Assembly (NCBI RefSeq): GCF_001282685.1
Contig: NZ_LN875030.1
Coordinates: 1 to 64,000 of the forward strand
Length of the DNA: 64,000 nucleotides
Reading direction: 5' to 3'
Source: Niameybacter massiliensis
Lineage (GTDB): Bacteria; Bacillota; Clostridia; Lachnospirales; Cellulosilyticaceae
The translations under genes and the position numbers were made by a program. The notes beneath the pieces are model-generated. The model was not told the DNA's origin and ran no database searches. It saw only the letters and a list, made by a program, of their open reading frames with translations. The stretch's first letter is position 1, and each line of letters starts with the position of its first letter. Positions 15,415-25,013 of this stretch are shown in pieces.

Positions 15415-17124
15415 ATGAAATGTTACTTTTGTAATGTTCTTAGAGGATTCAAATCCAAAGATGCTAGCATAGACTTAGAATGTAGAGTAAGACAGACACC
15501 TAACTTCGTTTTGGTAGATATTGACCAAGACGCTATGCCAGAAATTCTATTTACTTATATGTATGATGATGAAAAGTATATTGCTATTTTGAAGCGCAAA
15601 GATATGAAATGGTACTTTATGGATACTATGCCAGAGAGTGAGCACAAAACTATTGGATTAGGTAATTTAGTAAATACAATAGAGAATAGCTCTATTACTC
15701 CAGCATTAGTAGGAGCGGTAGTAGAGTTAGAGCAATTGTTTGGAGAAGAAAATCAGCCATTTGTTGCGTTTATTAATGACATGGCCTATCACGGCATAGT
15801 TATTCAGCCAACACGAGAGAATTCAAAAACTAGTAAAGATGCTAATAGTACAGTTGATTTGATAAATTTAACTTTAGAACAACTCCAATCTATTACTAAT
15901 CCTCAGTTACCACCAGTAGAAAAAGTAAATACAGAGCAAGCACAGAAAGCTTTACAACAAAATGTAACTACACCTATTACTAGTATTACTGAGACAGATA
16001 ATGTGGTAAATGCAGGAATACAACAAATATTAGATTTGTTTAATCTAACGCCAGAGCAATTACAAGCTATTTTTACTGCACAGTTACCACCGGCAGAAAA
16101 TATTAACACAGAAGAAGCCCAAGATGCCTTAGCGCAAAATGTAATTACGCCTATCACAAGTATTACTGAGACTGATCAAGTTGTAAATGCAGGAATGCAG
16201 CAAATATTAGATTTGCTCAATCTAACACCAGAGCAGTTCCAAGCCATTACTAGTGGTCAATTACAAGCACCAGAAAATATTAATACCCAACAGGCGCAAG
16301 AGGCTTTAGATCAAAATGTAATTACACCTATTACAAGTATTAATGAAACAAATCAGGTTGTAAATGAAGAAGGGCAGTCTCCAATAGCTAATGGAAATAG
16401 TACAGCAGATTATCAAGCGGTACTAGATAAAGAAGTGATCAACTTTACACAAGCAGATGTAACAGGAGATGGTATGCAAGATAGTATTTATCTAGTTGGA
16501 GATAGACAGACAGGAAATAGTACTGACCGTATTCGAAATATGGGACTTAGAGTACAAACAGGTGGAAAAACTTTAAGCGTTGATTTTCCTTATGGTGATG
16601 GATATAGCCCAATTTTATTTGTAGGAGATCTAACAGCCAATGGTATACCTGACGTTCTGGTAAACATCTTTGCAAGTGGATCAGGTGGATTTATCACAAG
16701 TTATATCTATACTTTTGAAAATGAGCAGCCAAGGCTATTATTTGATTCTAAAACATTTAATGAAAATTACACAGGTAAGGTAATATATGAGGATAATTAT
16801 AAGGTTAGGGTTATTACCAATAGACCTAGATGGCAATATACAATAGATATCAGTGATAGAGATAGGGCGTATTTAGCTACTATATATGATAGTAATGGAA
16901 AGTTAAGGCAACCAACAGAAGGTGCATTACTTGGCCTATCTTCATTGAATCCTATTGATTATGATGTAAATGGGGAATTTAATGTTTCTGCAATACAAAG
17001 GGTAATCGGAATAGGTAATATGGATACCTTAGGATTAGTTGAAACTTATTTAAGATGGAGAGGTGCAACAAATAGATTTGAACCATTTATGCAATACTTA
17101 TCTGTATTAGGCAGACCACTTTAA
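15415..17124 (+). CDS. Protein with three 59-residue repeats and an FG-GAP/VCBS-like C-terminal domain
   Basis: A 569-residue protein without signal peptide or membrane segment. Residues 1-150 contain a short calcium-loop-like segment (DIDQDAMPEI). Residues 152-325 are three tandem copies of a 59-residue unit with LTPEQLQAI, a Pro-rich QLPPAENINT segment and a very conserved ITPITSITET block. Residues about 340-569 carry two FG-GAP/VCBS-like loops (DVTGDGMQD and DLTANGIPD), which in such domains bind calcium, and an IYTFEN-type propeller strand. Function unknown; cell-surface or spore-coat association would be typical of similar domain combinations, but no export signal is visible. GGGAG precedes the ATG. 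Confidence 0.75.
   Translation: MKCYFCNVLRGFKSKDASIDLECRVRQTPNFVLVDIDQDAMPEILFTYMYDDEKYIAILKRKDMKWYFMDTMPESEHKTIGLGNLVNTIENSSITPALVGAVVELEQLFGEENQPFVAFINDMAYHGIVIQPTRENSKTSKDANSTVDLINLTLEQLQSITNPQLPPVEKVNTEQAQKALQQNVTTPITSITETDNVVNAGIQQILDLFNLTPEQLQAIFTAQLPPAENINTEEAQDALAQNVITPITSITETDQVVNAGMQQILDLLNLTPEQFQAITSGQLQAPENINTQQAQEALDQNVITPITSINETNQVVNEEGQSPIANGNSTADYQAVLDKEVINFTQADVTGDGMQDSIYLVGDRQTGNSTDRIRNMGLRVQTGGKTLSVDFPYGDGYSPILFVGDLTANGIPDVLVNIFASGSGGFITSYIYTFENEQPRLLFDSKTFNENYTGKVIYEDNYKVRVITNRPRWQYTIDISDRDRAYLATIYDSNGKLRQPTEGALLGLSSLNPIDYDVNGEFNVSAIQRVIGIGNMDTLGLVETYLRWRGATNRFEPFMQYLSVLGRPL
15868..16390 (+). repeat. Intragenic 177-bp tandem repeat, three copies
   Basis: Units begin near 15868, 16045 and 16222, each encoding 59 residues. 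The block encoding ITPITSITET is nearly identical in all three. The last copy diverges at its end. Confidence 0.9.
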
Positions 17125-17140
17125 AAAAATTATAGTAAAT

Positions 17141-17175
17141 AAAAAAGTACTTCTACTGCGGTGAAGTACTTTTTT
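17141..17175. terminator. Bidirectional terminator
   Basis: AAAAAAGTACTTC/GAAGTACTTTTTT stem between convergent genes. Confidence 0.88.
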
Positions 17176-17198
17176 GTTATATTCATTTAGAAAAGAAA

Positions 17199-18059
17199 TC
17201 AAGGTGTGTAGAGTTGTTTAAGAGAAGAGATAGATGCATTAGAGGTAGTAAGTTCTGAAAGATAAATTTCTCCTCTTAGAAGTTTCTTATAGAGTAAATC
17301 TAAGTCACGACTTTTGATAGGTAAGTCTGGATCTGTGAGATAGGTATACTCAAAAGTTGGTACCACTGGTAAGCAGAGTGCTTGATTATCAAAGTTAATG
17401 ATACAAGGGGTAGAGAGTGTATTGTATTCATCAGGGCAGGGAATGAGCGTATAAGGTATGAAAGAAATAAAGAGTGTCTCATTTTCATAAAAACCATCTA
17501 TAATTCTGCCTCCAAAAGTTCCTTCACAATAGCTGTTAGCAGGTTTAATTTGATTGATAAGAACAGAAGTAACAGGTACATCGTCATAAATATCTATGAG
17601 CATAGGCTCAGGTAAATAAGGTAAATCTAAGAGCTCTTGCCCCAAATAAGTACTAATAAAAAGAGATTGATCATAATCTACATCAAATCCAAAGAGAGGA
17701 AAGAAAGGAAGTGCATCGATATATATTCTACCTTCTTGGACAAAGGTATCTAAAGAAATAGGTTGAGTATTGAAATATGAGCAAGTATCTTTAAGAGAAT
17801 AAGTAAATATATTATTTTCGTACTGTACGTTGACAGTATGAGTAAGATCATCAAAAGAGAGGTCCAAATCTAAGCATTCACTAATTGCTCTTAATGGTAC
17901 ATATATTTGATCACGGGTCTCAATAATAGGAGAAGTAATAGAGGTTAATTGATCATTGATAAAAAGTAAGGGTGACTTACTAGGGGTAGCATAAGTAATT
18001 GGTAGTATAAATAACAGAGTAAGTAGGAATGTCGAGAAGCGTAATAAGCACTTTGGCAT
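17199..18059 (-). CDS. Secreted protein with copper-amine-oxidase-N-like stalk domain
   Basis: A 286-residue protein. Residues 1-24 are a Sec signal peptide (MPKCLLRF, then TFLLTLLFILP and a YAT cleavage region). Residues about 30-80 match the Cu-amine-oxidase N-terminal (stalk) domain common in clostridial secreted proteins: an INDQ segment, VPLRAISECLDLDLSFD and a strand ending TVNVQY. A second, weaker copy may lie at 95-135. The remainder is unknown, with four cysteines. The ATG at 18057-18059 is chosen because AAGGAGG stands 7 nt before it; upstream in-frame codons lack a ribosome site. It has the same orientation as the downstream-numbered C26 hydrolase gene. Confidence 0.75.
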   Translation of the reverse strand: MPKCLLRFSTFLLTLLFILPITYATPSKSPLLFINDQLTSITSPIIETRDQIYVPLRAISECLDLDLSFDDLTHTVNVQYENNIFTYSLKDTCSYFNTQPISLDTFVQEGRIYIDALPFFPLFGFDVDYDQSLFISTYLGQELLDLPYLPEPMLIDIYDDVPVTSVLINQIKPANSYCEGTFGGRIIDGFYENETLFISFIPYTLIPCPDEYNTLSTPCIINFDNQALCLPVVPTFEYTYLTDPDLPIKSRDLDLLYKKLLRGEIYLSELTTSNASISSLKQLYTP

Positions 18060-18121
18060 ACATTTTCCTCCTTTTAAATAGTTCCTTATACCTATATATA
18101 TGCTTATACACAAGAAGTAGA

Positions 18122-18844
18122 CTAATTTTGAGACAAGCTAATAAACTTTTTGAAAAGAGGAAGCATAGAGGAAGATGTAGCAAGCATAATTTCAGGATGC
18201 CATTGTACACCGACTCCAAATGGATAGTTTTGTAGTTCAATACCTTCAATAATAGAATCTTTTGACCATGCAGTAGCAATAAGGTCTTGACCTAGTTGAT
18301 GAATAGCTTGATGATGAAAGGAATTAGTGGCAAAAGATGTTCCTATAAGTTGTTGAAGTAAAGTATTTTTGCTTGTTGAAACAGTGTGAGTGAGATTAGT
18401 ACGTGGAGATTGTTGTTGATGTTGTAAAGAAGCGTGAGGGCATTCACTAAGGTCTTGATAGACGTTGCCACCTTTTGCAGCATTAAGAACTTGCATGCCA
18501 CGACAGATACCTAAGATAGGTTTATGATCCTCTAGAGCAAGCTTAGTAAGGGTGAGGTGATGCATATCAACAAGGTAATTGGTTTCACCTAGGTATTTGT
18601 TAGGTTCTTCACCATAGAGAAGGGGGGTAAGATCATCTCCTCCAGCGAGAAGTATACCATCACATAGATTAAGTTGAGCCTGAATATCTGATGGATTAGA
18701 GGTAGGGGGTAACAATATAGGCATACCACCGGCTTTAAAAATAGCTTCTTCATAATCTTGATTATTATTAGTAGAGTAGCGGCCACTATAGGCATTAGAA
18801 CGGAAAAGTAGATTGGTAGTAATACCGATAATAGGTTTTGGCAT
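18122..18844 (-). CDS. Peptidase C26 / gamma-glutamyl-GABA hydrolase family protein
   Basis: A 240-residue class-I glutamine-amidotransferase-like hydrolase. The nucleophile elbow is GICRGMQ, preceded by the LLAGGDD segment; the His-Glu pair is in VQWHPE near the C-terminus. The family, which includes PuuD and folate gamma-glutamyl hydrolase relatives, cleaves gamma-glutamyl amide bonds, but the substrate here is unknown. A putative ribosome site, AAGGAGC, precedes the ATG. The secreted stalk protein gene begins 62 nt after its stop and may be cotranscribed. Confidence 0.87.
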   Translation of the reverse strand: MPKPIIGITTNLLFRSNAYSGRYSTNNNQDYEEAIFKAGGMPILLPPTSNPSDIQAQLNLCDGILLAGGDDLTPLLYGEEPNKYLGETNYLVDMHHLTLTKLALEDHKPILGICRGMQVLNAAKGGNVYQDLSECPHASLQHQQQSPRTNLTHTVSTSKNTLLQQLIGTSFATNSFHHQAIHQLGQDLIATAWSKDSIIEGIELQNYPFGVGVQWHPEIMLATSSSMLPLFKKFISLSQN

Positions 18845-18925
18845 ATTTAAAGCTCCTTCCTAAAAGGGATAAATACTATATACTATGCAAAAGAGAAGGA
18901 TAAATGCCTATTCAAAAATAGACAA

Positions 18926-18963
18926 AGCAAAAAGAGGCACGCCTAACCTGATCGTGCCTCTTT
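18926..18963 (-). terminator. Terminator of adhE
   Basis: Stem AAAGAGGCACG/CGTGCCTCTTT; on the minus strand it is followed by TTTTTG. Confidence 0.85.
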
Positions 18964-18993
18964 GTGACTTTGAGGAAATTTATTTAAAGGAAA

Positions 18994-21606
18994 CTATTTA
19001 CCAAAGTAAGCTTTTTTGTAAAGCTCTTGTAATTCTACAACTTTTGGTAAACGTGGGTTAGCTGTTGTACATTGATCTTCGAATGCTTTGTAAGCAAGAT
19101 CTTCTACTGCTGCCATGTATACTTTTTCTTCGATACCACAATCTTTGATTGTCATTGGAATGTTAAGTTCTTTCATAAGATCACGGATTGCTTTAACTAA
19201 AGATTGTACGCCTTCTTCTGGAGTAGAAGCTTTAAGTCCAAGAGCTTTAGCAATTTCAGCAAATTTTTCTGGAGCAATATATTTTTCATATTTAGGGAAG
19301 ATAGCAAACTTACTTGGTGTTGTTTGACCATTGTATTCAACAACATGAGGAAGTAAGATAGCGTTTGCACGACCATGAGGAATATGGAACTCTGCACCTA
19401 ATTTATGAGCCATTGAGTGGTTGATACCAAGGAATGCATTTGTAAATGCCATACCAGCGATACATGATGCATTATGCATTTTTTCACGAGCTACTGGATC
19501 TTTAGCTCCGAATTTGTATGAGCGTGGTAAGTATTCAAATACTAATTGAATTGCTTTAATTGCAAGTGCATCTGTGTAATCTGATGCAAGGATTGATACA
19601 TAAGCTTCAATCGCATGTGTTAATACGTCAAGACCTGTATCTGCTGTTACAGAAGCTGGAACGCTCATAACGAATTCTGGATCAATGATCGCTACGTCTG
19701 GAGTTAACTCATAATCAGCAAGAGGGTATTTCATATTTTTAGATCTATCAGAGATAACTGCGAATGATGTTACTTCTGAACCTGTACCTGAAGTTGTTGG
19801 GATAGCTACGAATTTAGAGTTTTTACCCATTTTAGGGAACTTGTAAACACGTTTTCTAATATCTAAGAATTTTTGAGCCATACCTTCGAAGTCAGCTTCT
19901 GGGTGTTCGTAGAATAACCACATTGCTTTACCAGCATCCATTGCAGAACCACCACCAAGTGCAATGATTACGTCTGGTTTGAATGAACGCATCATATCAG
20001 CACCTTTTCTTACTGTTGTTAAGTCTGGATCTGGCTCAACATCGCTGAAGATTTCGATAGAAACTTTATTTTGATTTTTGTTTAATTGATATACTAATTT
20101 ATCTACATAACCTAATTGAACCATCATTGGATCAGTTACGATCATTGCACGAGAGATTTCTGGCATTTTAGCAAGGTAAGCAATAGAACCTTGTTCGAAG
20201 TAGATTTTTTCTGGAATTTTGAACCATTGCATATTCACGCGTCTTTTCGCCACCCTTTTTTTGTTGATTAAGTTTGAAGCTGTAACGTTTGATGTAGTAG
20301 AGTTACGTCCGTATGAACCACATCCAAGTGTAAGTGATGGCATATTTGTATTGTAGATATCACCAATTGCACCATGTGTAGAAGGTGAGTTTACAATGAT
20401 ACGACCTGTTTTAAGTCTATCAGAGAAAGCATTAATAGTTGCTTGATCTGTTGAATGGATAACTGATGAGTGACCAAGACCACCAAGTTCAACCATTTGT
20501 GCAGCTTTTTCAATACCATCAGCAGCATCTTTAGCTTTGATTACAGCAAGTACTGGAGAAAGTTTTTCTCTTGAAAGTGGATACTCAGCACCTACACCTT
20601 CGATTTCACAACAAAGAACTTTAGTTTCTTTTGGAATGGTCACACCTGCAAGAGCAGCAATTTCATATGGGTATTTACCTACGATATCTGGGTTAACCAT
20701 TTGTTTTTCAGGATTGATAACAACTGGTTCGATTTTTTTGATTTCTTCTTTAGTTGCAAAGTAGCAACCATGTTTTTTCATGTAAGCAATAGCTTTATCA
20801 TATACAGGAGCTTCAATGATAGCAGCTTGTTCAGATGCACAAATCATACCATTATCGAATGATTTTGAAAGGATAAGGTCTGTAAGAGATCTTTCAAGTA
20901 CAGCTGTTTTATCAATGAAAGCAGGTACGTTACCAGGACCTACACCAAGAGCTGGTTTACCAGCTGAGTATGCTGAACGAACCATTCCAGAACCACCAGT
21001 AGCAAGAATCATTGCAACACCTGGATGATTCATAAGAGCTGAAGTTGCTTCGATTGATGGATATTCAACCCATTGAATACAGTTTTCAGGAGCACCAGCA
21101 GCAATAGCAGCATCTCTTACTGTTTTAGCAGCTTCTACTGAACATTTTTGAGCTGATGGATGGAAACCAAAGATGATTGGGTTTCTTGTTTTCATTGAAA
21201 TAATAGCTTTGAACATTGTTGTAGAAGTTGGGTTTGTAACAGGTGTAACCCCAGCAATAACACCGATTGGTTCTGCTACTTCCATGTAACCTTCATCTTC
21301 ATTATCTTCAATAACACCTACAGTTTTATCATGTTTGATACTGTGATAAATGTATTCTGTTGCGAAAATGTTTTTTGTAACTTTATCTTCGAAAATACCA
21401 CGACCAGTTTCTTCAACTGCCATTCTTGCAAGTTTCATTTGAGCTGCAAGACCAGCAAGTGCCATAGCTTTTGTGATTTCATCTACTTGTTCTTGATTAA
21501 GTTCCATAAATTGTTCAAGGGCAACGTTAGCTTTTTTTACAAGCTCGTCTACCATTACGTTAGCGTCGATAACTGGTGCTTTTTGTTCTTTTTTTTGATC
21601 TGCCAT
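18994..21606 (-). CDS. adhE: Bifunctional acetaldehyde/alcohol dehydrogenase AdhE
   Basis: An 870-residue two-domain enzyme converting acetyl-CoA to acetaldehyde and then ethanol with NADH. Residues about 15-440 are the acylating aldehyde dehydrogenase, with the catalytic Cys in the NGMICASEQ segment and a PTSTTMFK region. Residues about 450-870 are an iron-dependent alcohol dehydrogenase with [12 protein letters not shown] (NAD binding), [12 protein letters not shown], and metal-ligand histidines in the [19 protein letters not shown] region. Length matches full AdhE, whose subunits form spirosomes. AGGAGG precedes the ATG. The ~190-nt leader contains three hairpins, and a Rex-like site flanks the promoter, both suggesting redox control. 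Confidence 0.97.
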   Translation of the reverse strand: MADQKKEQKAPVIDANVMVDELVKKANVALEQFMELNQEQVDEITKAMALAGLAAQMKLARMAVEETGRGIFEDKVTKNIFATEYIYHSIKHDKTVGVIEDNEDEGYMEVAEPIGVIAGVTPVTNPTSTTMFKAIISMKTRNPIIFGFHPSAQKCSVEAAKTVRDAAIAAGAPENCIQWVEYPSIEATSALMNHPGVAMILATGGSGMVRSAYSAGKPALGVGPGNVPAFIDKTAVLERSLTDLILSKSFDNGMICASEQAAIIEAPVYDKAIAYMKKHGCYFATKEEIKKIEPVVINPEKQMVNPDIVGKYPYEIAALAGVTIPKETKVLCCEIEGVGAEYPLSREKLSPVLAVIKAKDAADGIEKAAQMVELGGLGHSSVIHSTDQATINAFSDRLKTGRIIVNSPSTHGAIGDIYNTNMPSLTLGCGSYGRNSTTSNVTASNLINKKRVAKRRVNMQWFKIPEKIYFEQGSIAYLAKMPEISRAMIVTDPMMVQLGYVDKLVYQLNKNQNKVSIEIFSDVEPDPDLTTVRKGADMMRSFKPDVIIALGGGSAMDAGKAMWLFYEHPEADFEGMAQKFLDIRKRVYKFPKMGKNSKFVAIPTTSGTGSEVTSFAVISDRSKNMKYPLADYELTPDVAIIDPEFVMSVPASVTADTGLDVLTHAIEAYVSILASDYTDALAIKAIQLVFEYLPRSYKFGAKDPVAREKMHNASCIAGMAFTNAFLGINHSMAHKLGAEFHIPHGRANAILLPHVVEYNGQTTPSKFAIFPKYEKYIAPEKFAEIAKALGLKASTPEEGVQSLVKAIRDLMKELNIPMTIKDCGIEEKVYMAAVEDLAYKAFEDQCTTANPRLPKVVELQELYKKAYFGK

Positions 21607-21663
21607 GATTAAAGCCTCCTTAGGGTATGTGTTTATATTTTAAGAAATAATCTGCTTGAAATA

Positions 21664-21769
21664 GTTTGCCTAATTAGGAATTAGCATATGCTTTTAAATT
21701 AGGCAAACATAGTTATAATTTTAACAATGCGTGTTAAAAAATATAACTTAATCTGGACTTGATTAAGTT
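21664..21769 (-). promoter_or_regulatory. Structured 5' leader of adhE: three consecutive hairpins
   Basis: In transcript order: AACTTAATC/GATTAAGTT (21745-21769, 9 bp, 7-nt loop); TTTTAACA/TGTTAAAA (21719-21739, 8 bp, 5-nt loop); and GTTTGCCTAATT/AATTAGGCAAAC (21664-21708, 12 bp). The loop of the last contains the palindrome AGCATATGCT. None is followed by a U-run, so they are not ordinary terminators. Confidence 0.6.
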
Positions 21770-21801
21770 TTTGATTAAGAAATAATGCTGTTTACACTAG
21801 A

Positions 21802-21854
21802 ATAATAACATGGGTTAGGGTAGGTGTCAATAAAAAGTGTTAAAAAAATAACGA
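21802..21854 (-). promoter_or_regulatory. adhE promoter with upstream Rex-like site
   Basis: Minus strand: TTGACA (21825-21830), 17-nt spacer, TATTAT (21802-21807). Just upstream, 21837-21854 matches 11 of the 14 defined bases of the Rex consensus TTGTTAANNNNTTAACAA. Rex control of adhE by NADH/NAD is established in clostridia; the site itself is inferred. Confidence 0.55.
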
Positions 21855-21971
21855 AAAATTTTTTAGAAGGTATAAATTAATAGTTAGATAAAAAGTAGAA
21901 CTATGTAAATACATGTATGAAAGTTATATAATATAAGGGAATTCAGCAGATCATTTGAAAAGGAGAATCCC

Positions 21972-22538
21972 ATGACAGAAAAAGAAAAAATGTTAAAAGG
22001 TTTAGGCTATGATGCATCAGATAAAGAACTTACAGAAGATCGTACACGTGCAAGACAATTGTGCTATAAATTTAATCATCTCGAACCGGGTAACCATGAA
22101 GAAAGATTAGAGGTTTTACAAGAGCTTCTTCAAACAGAAGAAAATTTATATATGGAGCCTAACTTCTTTTGTGATTATGGATACAACATCAAAGTAGGAA
22201 AGAATTTTTATGCCAACTATAACTGTACTATACTAGATGTAAATACGGTAACTATTGGGGACAATGTTATGTTTGCTCCTAATGTACAAGTCTATACAGC
22301 GACCCATCCAGTGGAGGCAGACTTAAGAGTGAGTGGTATAGAAATGGGTTATCCTATTGTAATAGGAGATAATACTTGGATTGGTGGAGGAAGTATTATT
22401 TGTCCAGGTGTTACTATCGGTAAGAATGTTGTTATAGGAGCAGGGAGTGTAGTAACTAAAAATATTCCAGATGATGTAGTTGCAGTAGGAAATCCTTGCA
22501 AAGTGATAAGAAAGATTGAAAGTCAAACTGGAAAGTAA
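21972..22538 (+). CDS. Maltose/galactoside O-acetyltransferase family protein
   Basis: A 188-residue hexapeptide-repeat acetyltransferase. The N-terminal domain (about 1-60) has MLKGLGYDASDKEL and the R/CY segment typical of the maltose acetyltransferase family. Residues about 70-180 form a left-handed beta-helix with repeats such as VTIGDNVMFAPNV, IVIGDNTWIGGGSIICPGV and VIGAGSVVTKNIP. The catalytic His lies in YTATHPVEA. The enzyme transfers acetyl from acetyl-CoA to a sugar hydroxyl; the acceptor is unknown. AAGGAG precedes the ATG. It stands alone between adhE (divergent) and serS. Confidence 0.9.
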   Translation: MTEKEKMLKGLGYDASDKELTEDRTRARQLCYKFNHLEPGNHEERLEVLQELLQTEENLYMEPNFFCDYGYNIKVGKNFYANYNCTILDVNTVTIGDNVMFAPNVQVYTATHPVEADLRVSGIEMGYPIVIGDNTWIGGGSIICPGVTIGKNVVIGAGSVVTKNIPDDVVAVGNPCKVIRKIESQTGK

Positions 22539-22577
22539 GTAATCCATGGTTCATGCTAAGGGGAAAGGCCTAAAGGC

Positions 22578-22680
22578 AAAAAAATAACCTAGACTTCGGG
22601 GGAGGAAATCTAGGTTGAGGGGGGATTTAGCGATGTACCTCACACTTGGTACAATGGTAGTATGGACCAAATAAAAAAGT
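22578..22680 (-). ncRNA. Candidate small RNA with C-rich loops and a terminator (minus strand)
   Basis: On the minus strand AACCTAGA/TCTAGGTT (22609-22616 with 22586-22593) forms an 8-bp stem followed by ATTTTTTT, a Rho-independent terminator with no minus-strand protein gene upstream. Its loop contains CCTCCCCC, and the segment just before the stem contains CCCCCC, i.e. two C-rich anti-Shine-Dalgarno-like stretches like those of Firmicute trans-acting sRNAs. The 5' end is not defined; a weak TTTATA-18-TATATA promoter lies upstream (about 22682-22713). On the plus strand the region lacks a U-run. The length is an estimate. Confidence 0.35.
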
Positions 22681-22723
22681 TATATACACATTATTTAAAA
22701 AAAATATAAACAATATTCAGGTC

Positions 22724-22752
22724 TTGCATTTTGAATATGAATGGCATATAAT
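22724..22752 (+). promoter_or_regulatory. Promoter of the serS T-box transcript
   Basis: TTGCAT (22724-22729), 17-nt spacer, TATAAT (22747-22752). Confidence 0.75.
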
Positions 22753-22792
22753 GAAACAAATATGAAAACTTTCATTATATAGGTAAAATAAC

Positions 22793-23022
22793 GTTGATGA
22801 GAGAAAAGCTTAAGATTTTGTTTTTAAGAGAGCTAGTGGATGGTGTGAACTAGTAAACAGACTTTAGTGTTCCGCTCTTTGAGTTGCTGGTGATGAGCCA
22901 GAAGGGAGTTGCCCTTTATAGCAATAAGAGGTCAGTTTATTTACTGATGAATGAAGGTGGCACCACGAGTATGCAATCGTCCTTTTATCTTTTTACGAGA
23001 TAAAAGGGCGTTTTTTATTTTA
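22793..23022 (+). promoter_or_regulatory. T-box riboswitch, serine specific (UCC specifier)
   Basis: The element begins with GTTGATGAGAGAAAAG, typical of T-box leaders. Stem I is closed by AAGAG/CTCTT, and the specifier loop before the 3' strand contains TCC (22871-22873), a serine codon. The T-box core AAGGTGGCACCACG lies at 22954-22967. The terminator stem CCTTTTATCT/AGATAAAAGG ends in a T-run near 23011. It senses uncharged tRNA-Ser and controls serS directly downstream. Confidence 0.93.
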
Positions 23023-23053
23023 TTATTATTTTTATATTTACGAGGTGAAAGAT

Positions 23054-24328
23054 ATGTTAGATATTAAAAGACTACGTAGCGATTTTGAAGGCGTAAAAGC
23101 AGCATTAGCTAAGAGAAGTGGTAACTATGACTTAGAAGGATTCTTAGAATTAGATACTAAAAGACGTGAACTTCTTGCAGAAGTAGAAGTACTTAAAAAC
23201 AAACAAAATGTTGTATCAAAACAAGTCCCAGTTATGAAAAAAGAAGGTAAAGATGTTACAGCTGTACTTGCTGAAATGAAAGAGCTATCAGATGAAATCA
23301 AAGGTATTGATCAAAAAGTTAAAGAAGTAGATGATACACTCCAAAACATTCTTCTTACACTTCCAAACTTACCAAACCCACAAGTTCCAGAAGGTGCTAG
23401 TGATGAAGATAACATCGAACTTAGAAGAGTTGGGGATGTTAGAGAATTTGATTTCGAAATTAAACCACACTGGGATCTTGGTGAAGGTTTAGATATTCTT
23501 GATTTTGAAAAAGGAGCAAAAGTAACAGGTGCTCGTTTTACATTCTATAAAGGTTTAGGTGCTAGACTTGAACGTGCAATCATGAACTTCATGCTTGATA
23601 TGCATGTAGACAAACATGGTTATACAGAAGTATTCCCACCATTCATGGTTAACCGTGCAAGTATGACAGGTACAGGTCAGCTTCCAAAATTTGAAGAAGA
23701 TGCTTTCAAAGTACAAGGTACAGATTACTTCTTAGTACCAACAGCTGAAGTACCAGTAACAAATATGTACAGAGATCAAATCTTAGATGGTAAAGACCTT
23801 ACAATCAAACACTGTGCTTACACAGCATGCTTTAGAGCAGAGGCTGGTTCAGCAGGTCGTGATACAAGAGGGATCATCCGTCAACACCAATTCAATAAAG
23901 TAGAAATGGTTAAATTCGCTAGACCAGAAAACTCATATGAAGAACTTGAAACACTTACAAATGATGCTGAAGGTATCTTACAAGCATTAGGTCTTCCATA
24001 CCGTGTTGTTAGACTTTGTACAGGAGACTTAGGATTCAGTTCAGCAATGACATATGATATTGAAGTTTGGATGCCAAGCTACGGTCGTTATGTAGAAATC
24101 TCAAGCTGTTCTAACTTCGAAGACTTCCAAGCTAGACGTGCAAACATCAAGTTTAAAGATAATATTAAAGATAAAGCACAATTCATCCACACATTAAATG
24201 GTAGTGGTCTTGCAGTAGGTCGTACAACAGCTGCAATCTTAGAAAACTTCCAACAAGAAGATGGGTCAGTTATTATCCCAGAAGCACTTCGTCCATACAT
24301 GGGTGGTGCTGAGCGTATTACAAAATAG
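23054..24328 (+). CDS. serS: Seryl-tRNA synthetase
   Basis: A 424-residue class-II synthetase. Residues about 1-110 are the coiled-coil tRNA-binding arm ([18 protein letters not shown]). The catalytic core has motif 1 around [13 protein letters not shown], motif 2 [14 protein letters not shown] and motif 3 [16 protein letters not shown]. It charges tRNA-Ser. The ATG at 23054 is preferred over the in-frame GTG at 23045 because AGGTGA forms its ribosome site. Regulated by the upstream UCC T-box. Confidence 0.97.
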   Translation: MLDIKRLRSDFEGVKAALAKRSGNYDLEGFLELDTKRRELLAEVEVLKNKQNVVSKQVPVMKKEGKDVTAVLAEMKELSDEIKGIDQKVKEVDDTLQNILLTLPNLPNPQVPEGASDEDNIELRRVGDVREFDFEIKPHWDLGEGLDILDFEKGAKVTGARFTFYKGLGARLERAIMNFMLDMHVDKHGYTEVFPPFMVNRASMTGTGQLPKFEEDAFKVQGTDYFLVPTAEVPVTNMYRDQILDGKDLTIKHCAYTACFRAEAGSAGRDTRGIIRQHQFNKVEMVKFARPENSYEELETLTNDAEGILQALGLPYRVVRLCTGDLGFSSAMTYDIEVWMPSYGRYVEISSCSNFEDFQARRANIKFKDNIKDKAQFIHTLNGSGLAVGRTTAAILENFQQEDGSVIIPEALRPYMGGAERITK

Positions 24329-24337
24329 ATTTTAAAG

Positions 24338-24370
24338 AAAGAGCTGTCATAAGACAGCTCTTTTTTTATT
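24338..24370 (+). terminator. Terminator of serS
   Basis: Stem AAGAGCTGTC/GACAGCTCTT with a short loop, followed by TTTTTTT. Confidence 0.92.
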
Positions 24371-24546
24371 TATTTAAAGTTACGGAAAATCCCCCAGATA
24401 AGATAGAGAATGAGTGATGTAAGGAGAAAGCCTAGATAAGTTAAACGGAGCTTATTAAAGTTTCTTAGGTTGAATGGTATCATATAGAGAATGAGCCCAA
24501 GAAGAAAAGTAATATAGATTAGTGTAACAGGAAGCCAATGGGACAT
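24370..24546 (-). CDS. Small membrane protein, 58 aa
   Basis: A 58-residue hydrophobic protein starting MSHWLPVTLIY and ending GIFRNFK. It has two predicted membrane segments (about residues 5-22 and 38-52) separated by a basic loop (NLRNFNKLR). Its ATG lies one base after the stop of the DUF2752 gene (TAATATG), which indicates translational coupling, and AAAGGA lies 8-9 nt upstream. The family is not recognised. The location and coupling suggest it works with the DUF2752 protein. Confidence 0.6.
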   Translation of the reverse strand: MSHWLPVTLIYITFLLGLILYMIPFNLRNFNKLRLTYLGFLLTSLILYLIWGIFRNFK

Positions 24547-24547
24547 A

Positions 24548-24886
24548 TTAGGATTCCTTTCTATTCAATAAGTTAATGAAGAAAAGTAAAAGAGAACTTT
24601 GATTCCTGCTAAAGAAGTGGTTAGCTATGATGGTATAACTATCTTGTAGGACAAGGAAAGCCATAATAGGATAAACACTTAGAGTTAAGACAGAGTTGTA
24701 GCTATAGGCTTGTTGAAACTGAAAGGTAATAAAATGTATAAAGGAGCGTGTTCCACCACACATAGGGCATAAGAGATTGTAATGAGTATACCAGTAGCAG
24801 ATACTTTCGTTTGCTAGAGAAGTATGTGATGCGATAAAGCCAAGTGGAATGATAAGAAGGTAGCAGAATAAACGTAGCAGATGCAA
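24548..24886 (-). CDS. DUF2752 family membrane protein
   Basis: A 112-residue protein with the DUF2752 signature CPMCGGTRSF (about residues 40-49) and about three membrane helices. The function of the family is unknown. The start is TTG at 24884-24886, with GGAG 7 nt upstream; no ATG fits better. It is translationally coupled to the 58-residue membrane protein. A second, divergent DUF2752 protein is encoded at 25425-25781 on the other strand. Confidence 0.82.
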   Translation of the reverse strand: MHLLRLFCYLLIIPLGFIASHTSLANESICYWYTHYNLLCPMCGGTRSFIHFITFQFQQAYSYNSVLTLSVYPIMAFLVLQDSYTIIANHFFSRNQSSLLLFFINLLNRKES

Positions 24887-25013
24887 ATTAACACTCCTTT
24901 CTTAATAATTTAGTTAATAATAATTAATAATGTTTAATGATTGATTAGTCTAAAAATAATTGCAACTTATCTTTAACTATAATACAATAAAATCATGTAA
25001 AGGGGGAGATAAA

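Noticed and set aside
20537-21028. Plus-strand frames opposite adhE
   Set aside because: Antisense to a fully conserved enzyme, with no ribosome sites.
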